Below are positions 22,059 through 32,300 of a DNA stretch of 64,000 nucleotides, in pieces. The DNA lies in NCBI RefSeq assembly GCF_027409185.1, contig NC_084462.1, positions 152,507,490-152,571,489 of the forward strand, written 5' to 3'. The stretch's first letter is position 1. Each line of letters begins with the position of its first letter. The notes beneath the pieces were generated by a model that saw only the letters and a list, made by a program, of their open reading frames with translations, searched no databases and was not told the origin of the DNA. The DNA is from Cynocephalus volans. Its lineage: Eukaryota > Chordata > Mammalia > Dermoptera > Cynocephalidae. The position numbers and the translations under genes are program-made.

Positions 22059-22802
22059 TGAATCTACCATTCAGTTGAGTTACAGGGTGGAGTCACAGTC
22101 AACTGTGCAACCCAAAGTAATTTCAAAACACCCATGATCTTTTCTTTAATTTTTCTAAGCCAATGAAGAAGACTGTAGTTGCAGCTCCTGTGTTGCTCTC
22201 TTCAAAACCCTTGGGAAACCATATCCCATTATCTCCAAATCCTCCTAATTCTATTCTATTCTCTTCCCCCTCATTCAATCAGGCTTTTATCATGTACATT
22301 GACACACTTTCCCAAATCTTCCCTGCTTCTCCCATCTTTTAATTTGCTCCTCCTTGCCCATTACAAAAGTCAAGAAAACCATTTGGTCTGGACAGGTTCT
22401 TTCCTTGAAGGGTGGGGGGCAGGGGAAGAGGAAGGAATGAAAACCAGATGCCAAGGCTAGAGTCCTCTGGGTCACTCAGGGTGTGGGCACAGGCTGGGAA
22501 CATTCACATAAACGACTTCCTTTCCATCTCATTACAAAATGCAAACATGACATGTGACTTGGGAAGACACAGAAGTTACCTATGCCTTGCTGTGGCTGGC
22601 AGTTAGCAGCCAACCCAACATCCATTCCTTCATCCCTTTTTCTTACTAATAAAACCCTGATTGTGCTTTTGAGTAACAAAGGGAGCAGATTCAGGTGATG
22701 AAACATGATTGGTCTAAGCCAGTCATGATAGCTTCTCCCTTTCACCAGCTAATTGATTTACCATGGCAGCTGGTGGTGGCCATGAGGTCTGGTTTGGCCA
22801 AG
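22059..22802. other. No firm element; possible old repeat at 22660-22800
   Basis: catgattggtctaagccagt resembles a phrase of an old interspersed repeat that also appears near 63740-63800. The rest is unique-looking. Confidence 0.35.
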
Positions 22803-23315
22803 GATATTGTGGTAGGCAAAATAATGGCCTCCCAAGATGTCTGCATTCTAATCTTCAGAATTTGAGAATATGTTAATTTACATAGCAAAAGGGAATTAAC
22901 ATTGCAGCTGAACGTAAGGTTGCTAATCAGCTGATCTTAAAATAGGAAGATTATTTTGATTATCTGATGAGTCACTGTAATCACAAGGGTCCTTAAATGT
23001 GGAAGAGGTGGGCAGAAGGGTCGGTATCAGAGTGATGCAGCGTGAGAAAGCCTTGGCCAGTCATTGCTGGCTTTGGAGATAGAAGGAGCCATGAGCCAAG
23101 GAGTATGGGGAGCCTCCAGAGCTGGACAAGGCAGGGAAATGCATTCCCCTCTAGAGCCTCCAGAAGGAAGCTGTCCTGCTGACTCCTTGGTTTTAGCCTG
23201 TGAAACCCATTTTGGACTTTGATCTCCAGAACTGGAAGATATTAAATTTGTGTTGTTTTGAGTCACAAAGTTTGTGGCAACTTGTTATAGTAGCAGTAAG
23301 AAATAATACAGACAT
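22803..23315 (+). mobile_element. Solo MLT1 LTR (MaLR) with near-perfect 5-bp target duplication
   Basis: The LTR runs 22808-23310, from tgtggtaggcaaaataatgg to agaaataataca. It passes cacaagggtccttaaatgtg, gagccatgagccaaggagta and tcacaaagtttgtggcaact, all in MLT1 order. Flanks gatat (22803-22807) and gacat (23311-23315) are the target duplication with one change. No second LTR or internal part is present. Confidence 0.87.
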
Positions 23316-24920
23316 ATAAGGGAAACTCTGTTGGGGCTTCTGCCAAGCCCTTTGCTTTTTTGATAAAAGGAGAAAACACGCTGGTCCTTCCTTTCACTTC
23401 ATTCTTCCTGCCTTGAAAACAGACATGATAGCAGGGCCTGGGGTGGGCCTCTTGTGACTATTAACCCACAAGCATGAGATGAAAAGCTACACGCCAAGGA
23501 TAGTTGAGAGGAAAGAGAGAAAGAACCTGGGATTTCATTGCATTGCTCAGTTACAAAAACAATCCTAGAGCTGTGAATTCCAGACTCCTCTTACGGAGGA
23601 GCTATGTGAGTGAGAACAGTAAGTCCTGTGTGTTTAAGCCTGTTAACTGGATCTTCTGTTACTTGCACAGTCCTTCAGAGTTCTTACTGTGCAAAAAATG
23701 GGCATGAGCCAAAAAGAAAAAGAAGGAAACCATGCGACTTAACTGGGAAGGGATACAAGGGGTGGGGGGATCAGACCTGGGGCAATTCCCATCCCCAGGG
23801 CTTTAGGAAAACCTAACCTGGCTCCAGCTTTCAGCCCCTCCTTGGAAAGCTTAATCTCTACATTTGGGTCTGGAGAGGAAGTGGGGCTTGCAGCAGCTCT
23901 CACACCTAAGGAGGCAGCCAGACTTCCCTGGGCAGGTACTGAAATGTGGACTCCTGCCACCTGACCACAGCTTGAGGCTGTAGACTGAGTTATGAGGGAC
24001 CCTCATGCCCCCCTAAAATGTAGAAAAACAACTAGCATGTGTCCCCCAGCTTCTCCAAAAACTGGAGAGGAGAGAGGAGAGGTTCTTCTTCCAGACTGGG
24101 CAAGGAGTTGGGGTTCAGGGAGAGGGTGGGGTGACAAGCCTGCCTCCACAGTCACTCCCCTGTCACTTGGCAGGTGCCATGGGGAGCCCACTCAAAGTAG
24201 CTAGATAGACCCCAGCGCTCCTTTCTGCAAGGAGGAGTAGGAGTCAGAGAGAGACTTGGCAACAAACCAAACTGAATGGCCATTTGTTTAATTCTCTTAT
24301 CGAGCACCTACCAGGTGCCAGGGATGGGATCACAAAGGTGAAGGGCAAAGTCCTGCCCTTGAGGGCCACACAGACTTGTGGGAAACCAGGTATGAGAATG
24401 ACTCCAGCCAGGTAGGAGGGGCAAAGGCACCATGAGGGAGGCAGCAGTGAGTCCCTGAGGGGACCTGTGGGTCACAAATCACGTCCAGCAGAGGGACCCC
24501 GGAGGCCTTCCTGATGGAGGGACTGTGTGGAGGCCACAGGAAGCCACCCTAGGTGGAGGTGGCGCTGGCACCAGGAGAGGAAACACAAGAAGTGTGGTCA
24601 CAAAGTGCATACTGACTGACGTACAAAGGACCACGTAGGGTGGTGGCTGCTTATTAAGCCAAGAAGATGTGTTGGAGCCAGTGACAGTCTGGAAGGCTCC
24701 GTGCTACGAGCAGCAGTGGGGGGCCATTAATAGGGGAATAACCACAATACAGCTATGCTTCAGGAACTTTAACTGGCTAAGGAGATTGGAGAAGAAAAGA
24801 GGCCTGGGATCCACCCATGAGAGGGGAACCTCTTGCCATAGTCCCCGCAGGCGAGGCAGGGGCAGGGCAGAGCGGAGAGGCTTTGATGCGGCACGAGGCA
24901 CCACTGCTGTCCCCAGATCC
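23316..24920. other. Mostly unique DNA; L2/MIR-like trace at 24280-24430
   Basis: ttatcgagcacctaccaggtgc and gtcctgcccttgagggccaca-type phrases near 24295-24370 recall an ancient L2/MIR-class repeat. I recognise nothing else; frames are short. Confidence 0.35.
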
Positions 24921-24926
24921 ACTGCT

Positions 24927-24979
24927 CCAGACACCACCAGAAGAGTTCATCTCGCTCCATAGAAATACACACTTTTATT
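24927..24979 (-). terminator. Possible polyadenylation site on the minus strand
   Basis: On the minus strand AATAAA (24974-24979) is followed about 35-47 bases later by a GT-rich element (24927-24940, ctggtggtgtctgg read on minus). Upstream on that strand lies a T-rich and AT-rich stretch (25040-25145) of the type common in 3' untranslated regions. Together these fit the 3' end of a minus-strand transcript, but no coding sequence could be connected to it. It may equally be fortuitous. Confidence 0.4.
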
Positions 24980-25045
24980 CACCACCAAGCAGCACAGTGA
25001 TAAAGCAAACACAAGTTTAAAGTTTTCAAATTGGAAAGCTAAAGC

Positions 25046-25152
25046 CACACATTATATATAATAAATTATATATATTATAAAATAAATTATATAATAAACT
25101 ATATATATACGTATATATATATATAAATCTGTCACTAAAAAAAAAAAATAGC
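25046..25152. repeat. AT-rich low-complexity tract
   Basis: Irregular TATA/ATTA runs over about 85 bases, followed by an A13 run. Confidence 0.93.
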
Positions 25153-26318
25153 TATTTAACTTTAAACAAACCTGGAATGATCTTCACTAGAATTGGGGCA
25201 CGGAGTACAATAGGGTCTTGTCCCCATCGTCTGCTACAAGTCTCAGGGAACACAAGCTCCCTCTCCAAATGGACACACTGGGCCGTGGTGGGGGTGGGCT
25301 CAGGTCTGACACAGCCTCCTCTTCCCAAGGCCATTGGTAAAAGCACATGCTCTGATGAGGGGGGTAGTGCCCTATGTACCCTGAGCAGCACTCTGTTAAT
25401 GTCACCACCTCTGAGACACCTCCGGCAGGTGGCTTTGGTAGTTCAGCACAGCCTTTGTATGTGCTCTTGAAGGGCTCAGCCGGGCCTTTGCAGGTGTCTC
25501 TTGTTGACTAAGGTAAATGTTCTGGCACAGAGCTCTGAAATAGTCTCTTAGGGGCTCTTAGGGGCCCCACCCAGGATCTCTCTAGAGGTATTAGATCAAC
25601 ATCTTGTAGGACTTTTGGTGACTTTCCTTTTCCAGGAGGAATCTGATGTCTCTGATTCCTTCCAGGCCCAGCCTGGCTTCTTTTAAACCCCTGCCAGGAA
25701 TTCTGTGTTCTCCATAAGGACATGAAAAATTCAGGTCTCTGAGTGTCTGAATTTGAGAAAGAGCCACCGTGGGTATCTCAGCATCTCTCTGTTATCAGGT
25801 GGTGGTTAGTCTACCAACATCTACCCTGGCCCTAGCTCTGGGGGACAGAGCCCTGGTCAGCAATAGTGCTGGGTCAGAAAATGGGATTCCACACAGCTAG
25901 AACCCAGGACTCCTGACCTCGAGTCCAGTGCCCTTTCTCCACATTTATTCGGCTGAGGTCCCAGGACCTGCCCACAGTCTCAGGTTGCTTCAGTTCCTGT
26001 AACACCAAAGCCCAGGGAAACATTACACACTGACCATATAGTCGTTGGCACTTTAGTGTGAATGACTCTCTTTTCAGTAGAGCAGATGAGCTGGGAAGGC
26101 GGAGGGATAAGTCTGAGAGGAGAGGGGTACAGAAAGAGGAAGCCTCCAGAGCTGAAGGGCCACCGAGGATGACAGGTAGAGCCAATAGGACCCTTAAAAA
26201 TTGTCTAGAAATTCTCCTCATTTCACTTACAGACAAACCGATCTGGCTCCCCCTGGCCCTGACAAAACCTGCTGGAGGAATGCCTTGCCCTTCAAACCGG
26301 CAGTGGGACAGTCATTTT
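25153..26318. other. Unique-looking DNA upstream (on minus) of the candidate polyadenylation site
   Basis: No repeat recognised. Minus-strand frames of 70-120 codons overlap; none has an identifiable domain. If the site at 24927-24979 is real this would be 3' UTR or terminal exon. Confidence 0.35.
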
Positions 26319-26476
26319 CATTCACAGCTGCACGTTGGAATCATCCTGGGAGCTTTAAAATTGATGGCTGAGCATCCCACATCAGACTAATTAAGCCCCA
26401 AGCTCTAAGCGTTGGTCCAGGTGAAGGTATTTTAAGAAGCATCTCAGGTGATTTGAAGGTCGGGAACCACTGCAGG
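26319..26476. mobile_element. MER5/Charlie-type hAT fragment
   Basis: The phrases ctgcacgttggaatcatcct, gggagctttaaaattgatgg, catctcaggtgatttgaagg and tcgggaaccactgc match a non-autonomous hAT consensus of this group. Confidence 0.6.
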
Positions 26477-27044
26477 GAGGGGACCAGGCGTTCTTGCCAC
26501 GTGCCTCGTCTTACCCTCCCGCTCGGTCCTGTGCTGGGGTCTCTCGTTCCTCTGGGCTCAGCCATCCACTCTCATGCATTCTCTTCTAGACAAACCCTTC
26601 TTTGCAACCAGGGGCACATCTAAACTGGCTATTTACTCCTCAGATAACCTGTGTGACTCCCCCCCCCCCCCCCACCGCCATCCCTCCTCCGTCTCCCTCA
26701 GCGACACAGGACAATAATTCCAGAAGAAGCCCCAGGGAATCCTTCTGCAGACACCTCCCTTCTCCAGAGCCTACCTAACGTGTGCACAAGAAGGTTCTGG
26801 AAGAGTGAAGCTGGAAAAGAGGGTTCCATGTGCCCCTGTTCCCACCCCCAGCACTCCCTGGGGAGACTCCCTTGTTCAAGTTCTGACACTCCCACAGGTC
26901 AAACTCAAGTCCCAACCGAGGCGCAGCTCTGCTTCACAACCACATGAGCACGAGGCCACCCGCTCTGTCACCACCTCACCTTCCACTTCCCGTTGCCCCT
27001 TGCGGCCATTTCTGCACACATAAAAAGCAATGGGGTGAAACTCA
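26477..27044. other. Unique-looking DNA
   Basis: Contains the C15 run listed separately. No gene or repeat recognised. Confidence 0.45.
26659..26673. repeat. C15 homopolymer
   Basis: Fifteen consecutive C bases, unusually long for mammalian DNA. Confidence 0.95.
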
Positions 27045-27305
27045 AGATAACGTTGCCCCAAGAAAGCCAGGCTCAGAAGAGTAGCGCTGTATGATCCCAT
27101 TTACGTGAAGTTCAAAGACAGGCAAATCCACGCTGTGAGAATCAGGGCGGTGGTTACTCTTGGGGTGGGGGCGGGGTGGGGGCCGGAAGGGAGTGAGACG
27201 GTCACGACGGTGTTCTGCCTCTTGATTGGGGTTACACAGGCGGCCACGATCATGGTATGAAACTTCAACAGGCTGTGCACTTATGATGAGGGCTTTTCTG
27301 TATGC
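27045..27305 (+). mobile_element. L1 3'-end fragment, sense (degraded)
   Basis: The order tgtatgatcccatttacgtg, aagttcaaagacaggcaaat, gggcggtggttactcttgg, ggtatgaaacttcaacagg follows the sense 3' end of an old L1. It is unusually GC-rich for such a fragment. Confidence 0.5.
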
Positions 27306-27540
27306 AGACCCCCCGCCCCCGTGTTTAGGGCAGGAGGGGCAGCGGGTTCACAATGCTGCTGAGCCTCGTAAGCAATTCATGGGTCCCTCAAAGCAGCCCT
27401 TTCTGCCGGGCTCCTGGCTTGGGGTGCATTCACGGGGCTTAGGCTTTTATGACTTGGGGGACACAGGACAGAGCTTTCGGGGACAGGCTTGGGGCAGCGA
27501 ATCCATCCGCCAGTGGTCAAGCCTCTGAAAGTCCTCTCCA

Positions 27541-28020
27541 CCTCACCTTCCTGCGAGATGCAGGGGAGGCCACAGCCCCAGGCCCGCCCAGCCTCAGCCC
27601 CAGCACGGGGCCTCGGGGAGGTTTGGGCAAGGACGAATGTGGCTTCCAGAGAGGTTTGCCCACCTGAAATCCAAGCAGTGTCTCTGAAACGCTCTGAGGA
27701 CGGCCCTCGGCCCGAGAGAGAATGAGCAGGGTGCTCTCGGCCTTGGTGGGGAGCGGGGTCCCACTCCACGTGTGCAGGGCGGTTGTTTCAGCACGGGGCT
27801 GGGCTCCCACTGCTGCTCCCGGTAGGGCTCGCCCGTGGTGAGCCGCCTGCCCGGGCCCGTGCGAGGTGGCCGTGGAGAAGCTGCCAAAATCAACATCAAC
27901 GTCAGCCGTCCTCTCTTGGAGCCGCTGGCAGTCTCTGAAGCAACAAAACCCAAGATCCTGTTGCTGAGCCGGTAAGTTCTCTCCACCTGCAGACGGGTTC
28001 CCCGCCCCACGCAGACCCGG
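27541..28020. promoter_or_regulatory. CpG-dense block, borderline CpG island
   Basis: By hand count about 30 CpG dinucleotides lie in 480 bases at roughly 60% G+C, giving an observed/expected ratio near 0.6, whereas most of the window is CpG-depleted. Open frames run through it on both strands. On plus, a frame from 27826 (after the acceptor-like ctgctcccggtag) to 27971 (before gtaagt) could be a 146-base exon. On minus a 169-codon frame covers 27594-28103. Neither protein is recognisable, so exon status is not claimed. Confidence 0.42.
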
Positions 28021-28696
28021 CCTCCTTTCTCTGCCGTGGGGTGTGCAGTGAAGGGAGCTGGGGGTGGGTGAGGTTTGCGGGAATGGCAGCTTTGAGGGGC
28101 CACGGGCAGGGCTCCAAGAACCGGCTTCAGATGCTTCTCGAAACTTCAGGACTCAGTTCCTGCTGGAACTCTGGATAAAGGGAGCTGGTGCCAAAGCAGG
28201 GGATTTAAAGTAACAACAGCCATGATGAGCCATGTTGAGCTCCCGGGGGGGGGGGGGGGGTCTCTAGCCAGTGCCCCCGCCCTCAGCCACTGCCCATAGC
28301 CTGGATGCAGAGGAAGGTGGCGGAGGACTGGGGTGTGCGTCCTGTGTTCCTGCCGTCTGGGTGGCCTTCACCTGCAGAGCTCACTCCTCGTCTGTGAAAT
28401 GGAAAGCAGGAGCCACTGCTGCTACCTTCTAATTTGTACCTCTCTCAACTTCCTAACCATAATTGCTTTTTAAAAAATATCACCAGGGGTTCTCTGTGTT
28501 AGAAATACAATTTTATAGCATGGCTCTGCAGACCTGCAGGCCTAGTGAATCTCCAGGTTTCAGAAGCTTCCAGGTGGGAGCCAGTGCCTTGTCCTTGAAG
28601 AGCCCCCTCCCTAAACCCATGTCACAAGAAGATGCGTCGAAATGTTGTCCTTCTCACTGTCCCCTGATGTCCAACTTCTTTTTGGCAAATAACCCT
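28021..28696. other. Unique-looking DNA; possible hAT trace at 28484-28585
   Basis: gtgttagaaatacaatttta, ctagtgaatctccaggtttc and gcttccaggtgg are weak MER5-like phrases. The G16 run is listed separately. Confidence 0.3.
28245..28260. repeat. G16 homopolymer
   Basis: Sixteen consecutive G bases on plus, immediately after ctccc. Such runs can form G-quadruplexes and are prone to length errors in assemblies. Confidence 0.95.
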
Positions 28697-29154
28697 ACGT
28701 ATTAGTTTCCTAGGGCTGCTGTACAAAATACCACAAACTGGGTGGCTTAAAACAACAGAAATGTCTTTTCTCACAGTTCTGGAGGCTCGAAGTCTGAAGT
28801 CAAGGTGTTAGCAGGGCTGTGGTCCCCTTGAAGGCTCTAGAGGAGAATCCTCCCTTGTCCCTTTCTAGCTTCTGGTAGCTCCCGGCAATCCTTGGTGTTC
28901 CTTGGCTTGCAGCCCTGTCACTCCAATCTCTGCCTCCATCATCATGTGGCCTTCTTCCCATATGACACGTCTGTGTCTCCAAATCCCTCTCTCCCCTTAT
29001 AAGGACACCAGTCAGTGGATTAGGACCCACCCCATCTAGTATGACCTCATCTCAACTTGATTCCATCTGCAAAAACCTTTTTTCCATAAAAGGTCACATT
29101 CACAGGTTCCAAGTGAACACGAATTTGGGGGGTACACTATTCAACCCAGTATAC
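28697..29154 (-). mobile_element. MLT1/MST-type MaLR LTR, antisense
   Basis: It reads attagtttcctagggctgct, accacaaactgggtggctta, ctctccccttataaggacac, ggtcacattcacaggttcca and ggtacactattcaacccagt, an antisense MaLR LTR of about 455 bp. Its inner part is repeated in inverse orientation at 30480-30677. Confidence 0.82.
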
Positions 29155-29284
29155 CCTGTTATTACAACATGTCTGAGTGCTGAACTGGGCTAGGGCAGTG
29201 GTCAACCATATGAGGTCCAATTCAGGGAGAAAATTATAAATGTTTGTGAGCTACATTTTGCATTTTAGAAATTATTCTATTTTT
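28969..29284. repeat. Left arm of a 316-bp inverted duplication
   Basis: This arm is the reverse complement, at about nine bases in ten by eye, of 30360-30677. It contains the end of the MaLR LTR and about 130 bp of non-LTR flank (ctgggctagggcagtggtca, aatgtttgtgagctacattt). Because the flank is shared too, the arms come from one duplication, not from two LTR insertions. Confidence 0.9.
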
Positions 29285-30239
29285 TAAAAATCAAGAAGTA
29301 TCTCTAACTGCCTACCCATTTTATTAACTCCTTGTCACTAAGGGGTTTTAATTTTGGGCTACAAAAAGTGTTTGAAACTACATAACCACGGTGTGTTGTG
29401 GAATCTGAATGCAGTTCTGTGGTTCTGAATAGCTTCTGAGGCTTTTCTTTTCCCTTCTGACTCTGTAAGTTATTTTACTGTGAAATGTTAGTACTGTATA
29501 ATTCATCTTAAATGTATTAAAATAAGAACCTTTTCATTGCCAATGAGATAAATAGCAATGTCATTCAGATCAGGTATTCCTCAGTTCACTTACTTCAAAA
29601 CACATTTTTTCATCAGGTGTTTAGATAGTGATATATAAAATAATCTTAGCTATTCATTGAAGAAGAAATAAAAAGTGAACAGTAAACATATGAAAAAATG
29701 TTCAAGTTCACTGATTGCCAAGAAGATGCAAATTAATATAACAATAAGATATCACTTTTGCTCCTCAGATTGGAAAAAATAGAAAAGATTGATAATATCT
29801 AATGTTGGTGAAGATGTGGAAAAATATCCAGAATATGCATTCATGAAGCATTTAAAAAGATGATTGTTACAGAACAAAAAGGGAGGAAATGTCTAAATGA
29901 CCATGACAAGGGGAAATGTTTGAATGGCTAAACAAATTACAGTATATACATATGTTAATGATGCAGACCACTAAGCAGCATTAAAATGAGTAGATCTCCA
30001 TGTACTGACACAGAGAAATCTGTAGGACATATTGTTAAGTAACACTTGTAAATTTGTAGAGTGTGTATATCAAAAGTTCTGGAACCCACAAAACTGACAA
30101 GCAATGTTTACCCTTGGAGAGAGGATTTGGGGGAGGGAGAATGAAAAAAAAGTTGCCTTTTTATCTTTAAAATGATTATGAAATATTTGAGGCATATAAA
30201 CAAGTATGATGAGGTCTTTCACTTTTCATTATGGATATA
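29285..30239 (+). mobile_element. Spacer of the inverted duplication, with an old L1 fragment at about 29640-30120
   Basis: The phrases gccaagaagatgcaaattaa, aatgttggtgaagatgtgga, gaatggctaaacaaattaca, ggacatattgttaagtaaca follow a sense L1/HAL1 ORF2-downstream segment. No reading frame survives. The part 29285-29640 is AT-rich and unidentified. Confidence 0.5.
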
Positions 30240-30375
30240 TCTGTGTGGTCTAAGGGCTCTGGAGTCAGACTGTCCAGAGTTTGACTCCGGCCTCATACTA
30301 ACTGTGTGCCTCAGTTTGCCCACCTTTCCTTTCCTCTGTGCCTCAGTTTGCTCATCTGTAAAATAGAATAATTTC
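30240..30375 (+). mobile_element. MIR SINE
   Basis: It reads ggctctggagtcagactgtc, gtgtgcctcagtttgcccac and cagtttgctcatctgtaaaa, sense MIR. Its end crosses into the right arm of the inverted duplication, whereas the left arm keeps only the last few MIR bases. Confidence 0.62.
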
Positions 30376-30677
30376 TAAAATACAAGATGTAGCTCACAAA
30401 CATTTATAATTTTTTCCCTGAATTGGACCTCATGTGGTTGACCACTGCCCTAGCCCAGTTCAGTCCTCAGATATGTTGTAATAACAGGGTGTACTAGCTG
30501 AATAGTGTACCCCCCAAATTCATGTCCTCTTGGAACCTGTGAATGTGACCTTCCTTATATGGAAATAGGGTTTTTGCAGATGGAACCAAGTTGAGATGAG
30601 GTCATACTAGATGGGGTGGGTCCTAATCCACTGACTGGTGTCCTTATAAGGGGAGAGATATACTGGAGACACAGACA
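30360..30677. repeat. Right arm of the inverted duplication
   Basis: It is the inverse of 28969-29284, containing the shared flank (gtagctcacaaacatttata, tggttgaccactgccctagc) and then the first 200 bp of a sense MaLR LTR from about 30485 (gctgaatagtgtacccccca). Confidence 0.9.
30480..30677 (+). mobile_element. Partial MLT1/MST-type MaLR LTR, sense
   Basis: It matches the inner part of the LTR at 28697-29154 in the opposite orientation, and stops near 30677, where the similarity to that LTR ends. This is a duplicate of that LTR, not an independent insertion. Confidence 0.78.
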
Positions 30678-30829
30678 CACATAGGGATGACAAATGTAGA
30701 GCACAGGACACAGCACCGCCCTGTGCAGAGTCTTGGGACAAGGAAGCTCCTCCTGAGGTGTGGGTGGGCTGGAGGGCTGCAGTGGCGTCCTTGAATTCAC
30801 TAAATACAAAGAGCAGAGCTGTGTGAAAA

Positions 30830-30942
30830 ACAGCATGGCAGGTCCCCAAAAAGTTAAACAGAATTACCATATGATCCAGCAATTCCACTCTGGCTATGCA
30901 TCAAAATAATTGAAAGCAGGGTCTTGAACACATATTTGTACA
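30830..30942 (+). mobile_element. L1 fragment, sense
   Basis: aacagcatggcaggtcccca, gttaaacagaattaccatat, gatccagcaattccactctg and ttgaaagcagggtcttgaac are an L1 3' ORF2-region piece in sense. Confidence 0.68.
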
Positions 30943-30991
30943 TTTTTTTTTTTTTTTGGTAACAACTTTCTCGAGATGTAATTCATATACG
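30943..30991 (-). mobile_element. L1 3' end, antisense, with T15 run
   Basis: A T15 run (30943-30957) followed by ctttctcgagatgtaattca is the antisense start of an L1 3' end with its tail. It is cut at 30991 by an LTR and continues at 31527. Confidence 0.68.
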
Positions 30992-31526
30992 TGATGGTTA
31001 GTTTTATGTGTCAACTTGACTGGGCTAAGGGAAGCCCAGATAGCTGGTAAATCATTATCTCTGAGAGTGTCTGTGAGGGCATTTCTGGAAGAGATTAGCA
31101 TCTGGATCAGTGGACTGAGGAAAGAAGATGCATCCTCACCCATGCCAGTGGGCATTATCCAGTCTGTTGAGGGCCAGGTAGAATAAAAAGGGGGAGGACG
31201 GGTGAATTTGCTTCCTGTTTGATCTGGAACGTTCACTTTCCTGTCCTCAGACATCAGAGCTCCAGATTCTCAAGGTTTTGGACCGAGACCAGGACTTGTA
31301 CCATTGGTCCCCTGATTCTCAGGCCTTCACATTCAGACTGAATTACACCACCGGCTTTCCTGGGTCTTCACCTTACAGATGGCAGATCATGGGACTTCTG
31401 AGCCTCCATCATTTAGTGAGCCAATTCCTATAACAAATCTCCTCATAGTTTTATCTTATTTTAAAAATTTCCTCATGTATTTTTATCATATTGGTTCCAT
31501 TTCTCTGGAGAACCCAGACGAATACA
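30992..31526 (+). mobile_element. MLT2-type (ERVL) solo LTR inside an L1
   Basis: It starts tgatggttagttttatgtgt, tcaacttgactgggctaagg and ends ccatttctctggagaaccca to aataca. Those are the two ends of the MLT2-like ERVL LTR. It splits the antisense L1 (30943-30991 and 31527-32000). A clean target duplication was not found. Confidence 0.72.
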
Positions 31527-32000
31527 ACATACCATACCAGTCACACGTTTAAAATCGACAACTAAATGTTTTATAGTACATTCATATATTTATGCAACCA
31601 TTACCTCTATCAATTTTAGAACATTTTCATGACTCCAAAAAAGAAACTCTGTTCCCCTAGCTGTCACTCCCCAGCCCTCCCTCCCTCCAGCTGTAGACAG
31701 CCGCTTGTCTCCTCTCTGTCTCTACAGATTCGTCTGTTCTGAACATTTCCCATAAATGGAATTATACATGTGGTCCTTTGTGTCTGGCTTCTTTCACTTA
31801 ATGTTTTCAAGGTTCATCCATGTTTTAACATGTTTCAGTACTTCATTCCTTTTTATGAACAAATAATATGTCATTGTACGGATATACCACATTGTGTTTA
31901 TCCATTCACTCATCTATGGACACTTGGGTTGCCTCCACCTCGGGGCTACTGTAAATCATTCTGCTGTAAATATTCATGTACAAGATTTTGTGTAGAGAAG
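31527..32000 (-). mobile_element. Ancient L1 fragment, antisense (continuation)
   Basis: tatgcaaccattacctctat, gaacattttcatgactccaa, ctgtctctacagattcgtct, catgtggtcctttgtgtctg and gttcatccatgttttaacat continue the L1M interrupted by the MLT2-type LTR. Confidence 0.8.
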
Positions 32001-32300
32001 GTGACTTTCAAGCAAAGATATGAGGGAACGCAGCATGCACAAATGTTCAGGAACCTAAGTCTGGAGCCTGTGTGGTGTGTTTGAGGGACAGTAAGGAAGC
32101 GTCTGCAGCTGGAGTGTTGGGAGTGAGGTGCCGAGTGGAAGACAAGGACTGAGAGAAATGGGCGGTCGGGTCACGCAGAACCTCGGAAGCCATTGTGAGG
32201 GTTTGGGCTTTTACTTGAGCAACCTGAGAGCCATTGGAGGGTTTTGAGCAGGAAAAAGACATGATCTGACTCATATCTGCTCTTCTATTTTACCTTGAAG
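32001..32300. mobile_element. Ancient mammal-wide interspersed repeat, family undetermined
   Basis: gagagccattggagggtttt, gagcaggaaaaagacatgat and ctgactcatatctgctctt are a widespread ancient repeat phrase, followed by an L2/MIR-age level of divergence. I do not name a family. Confidence 0.42.
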
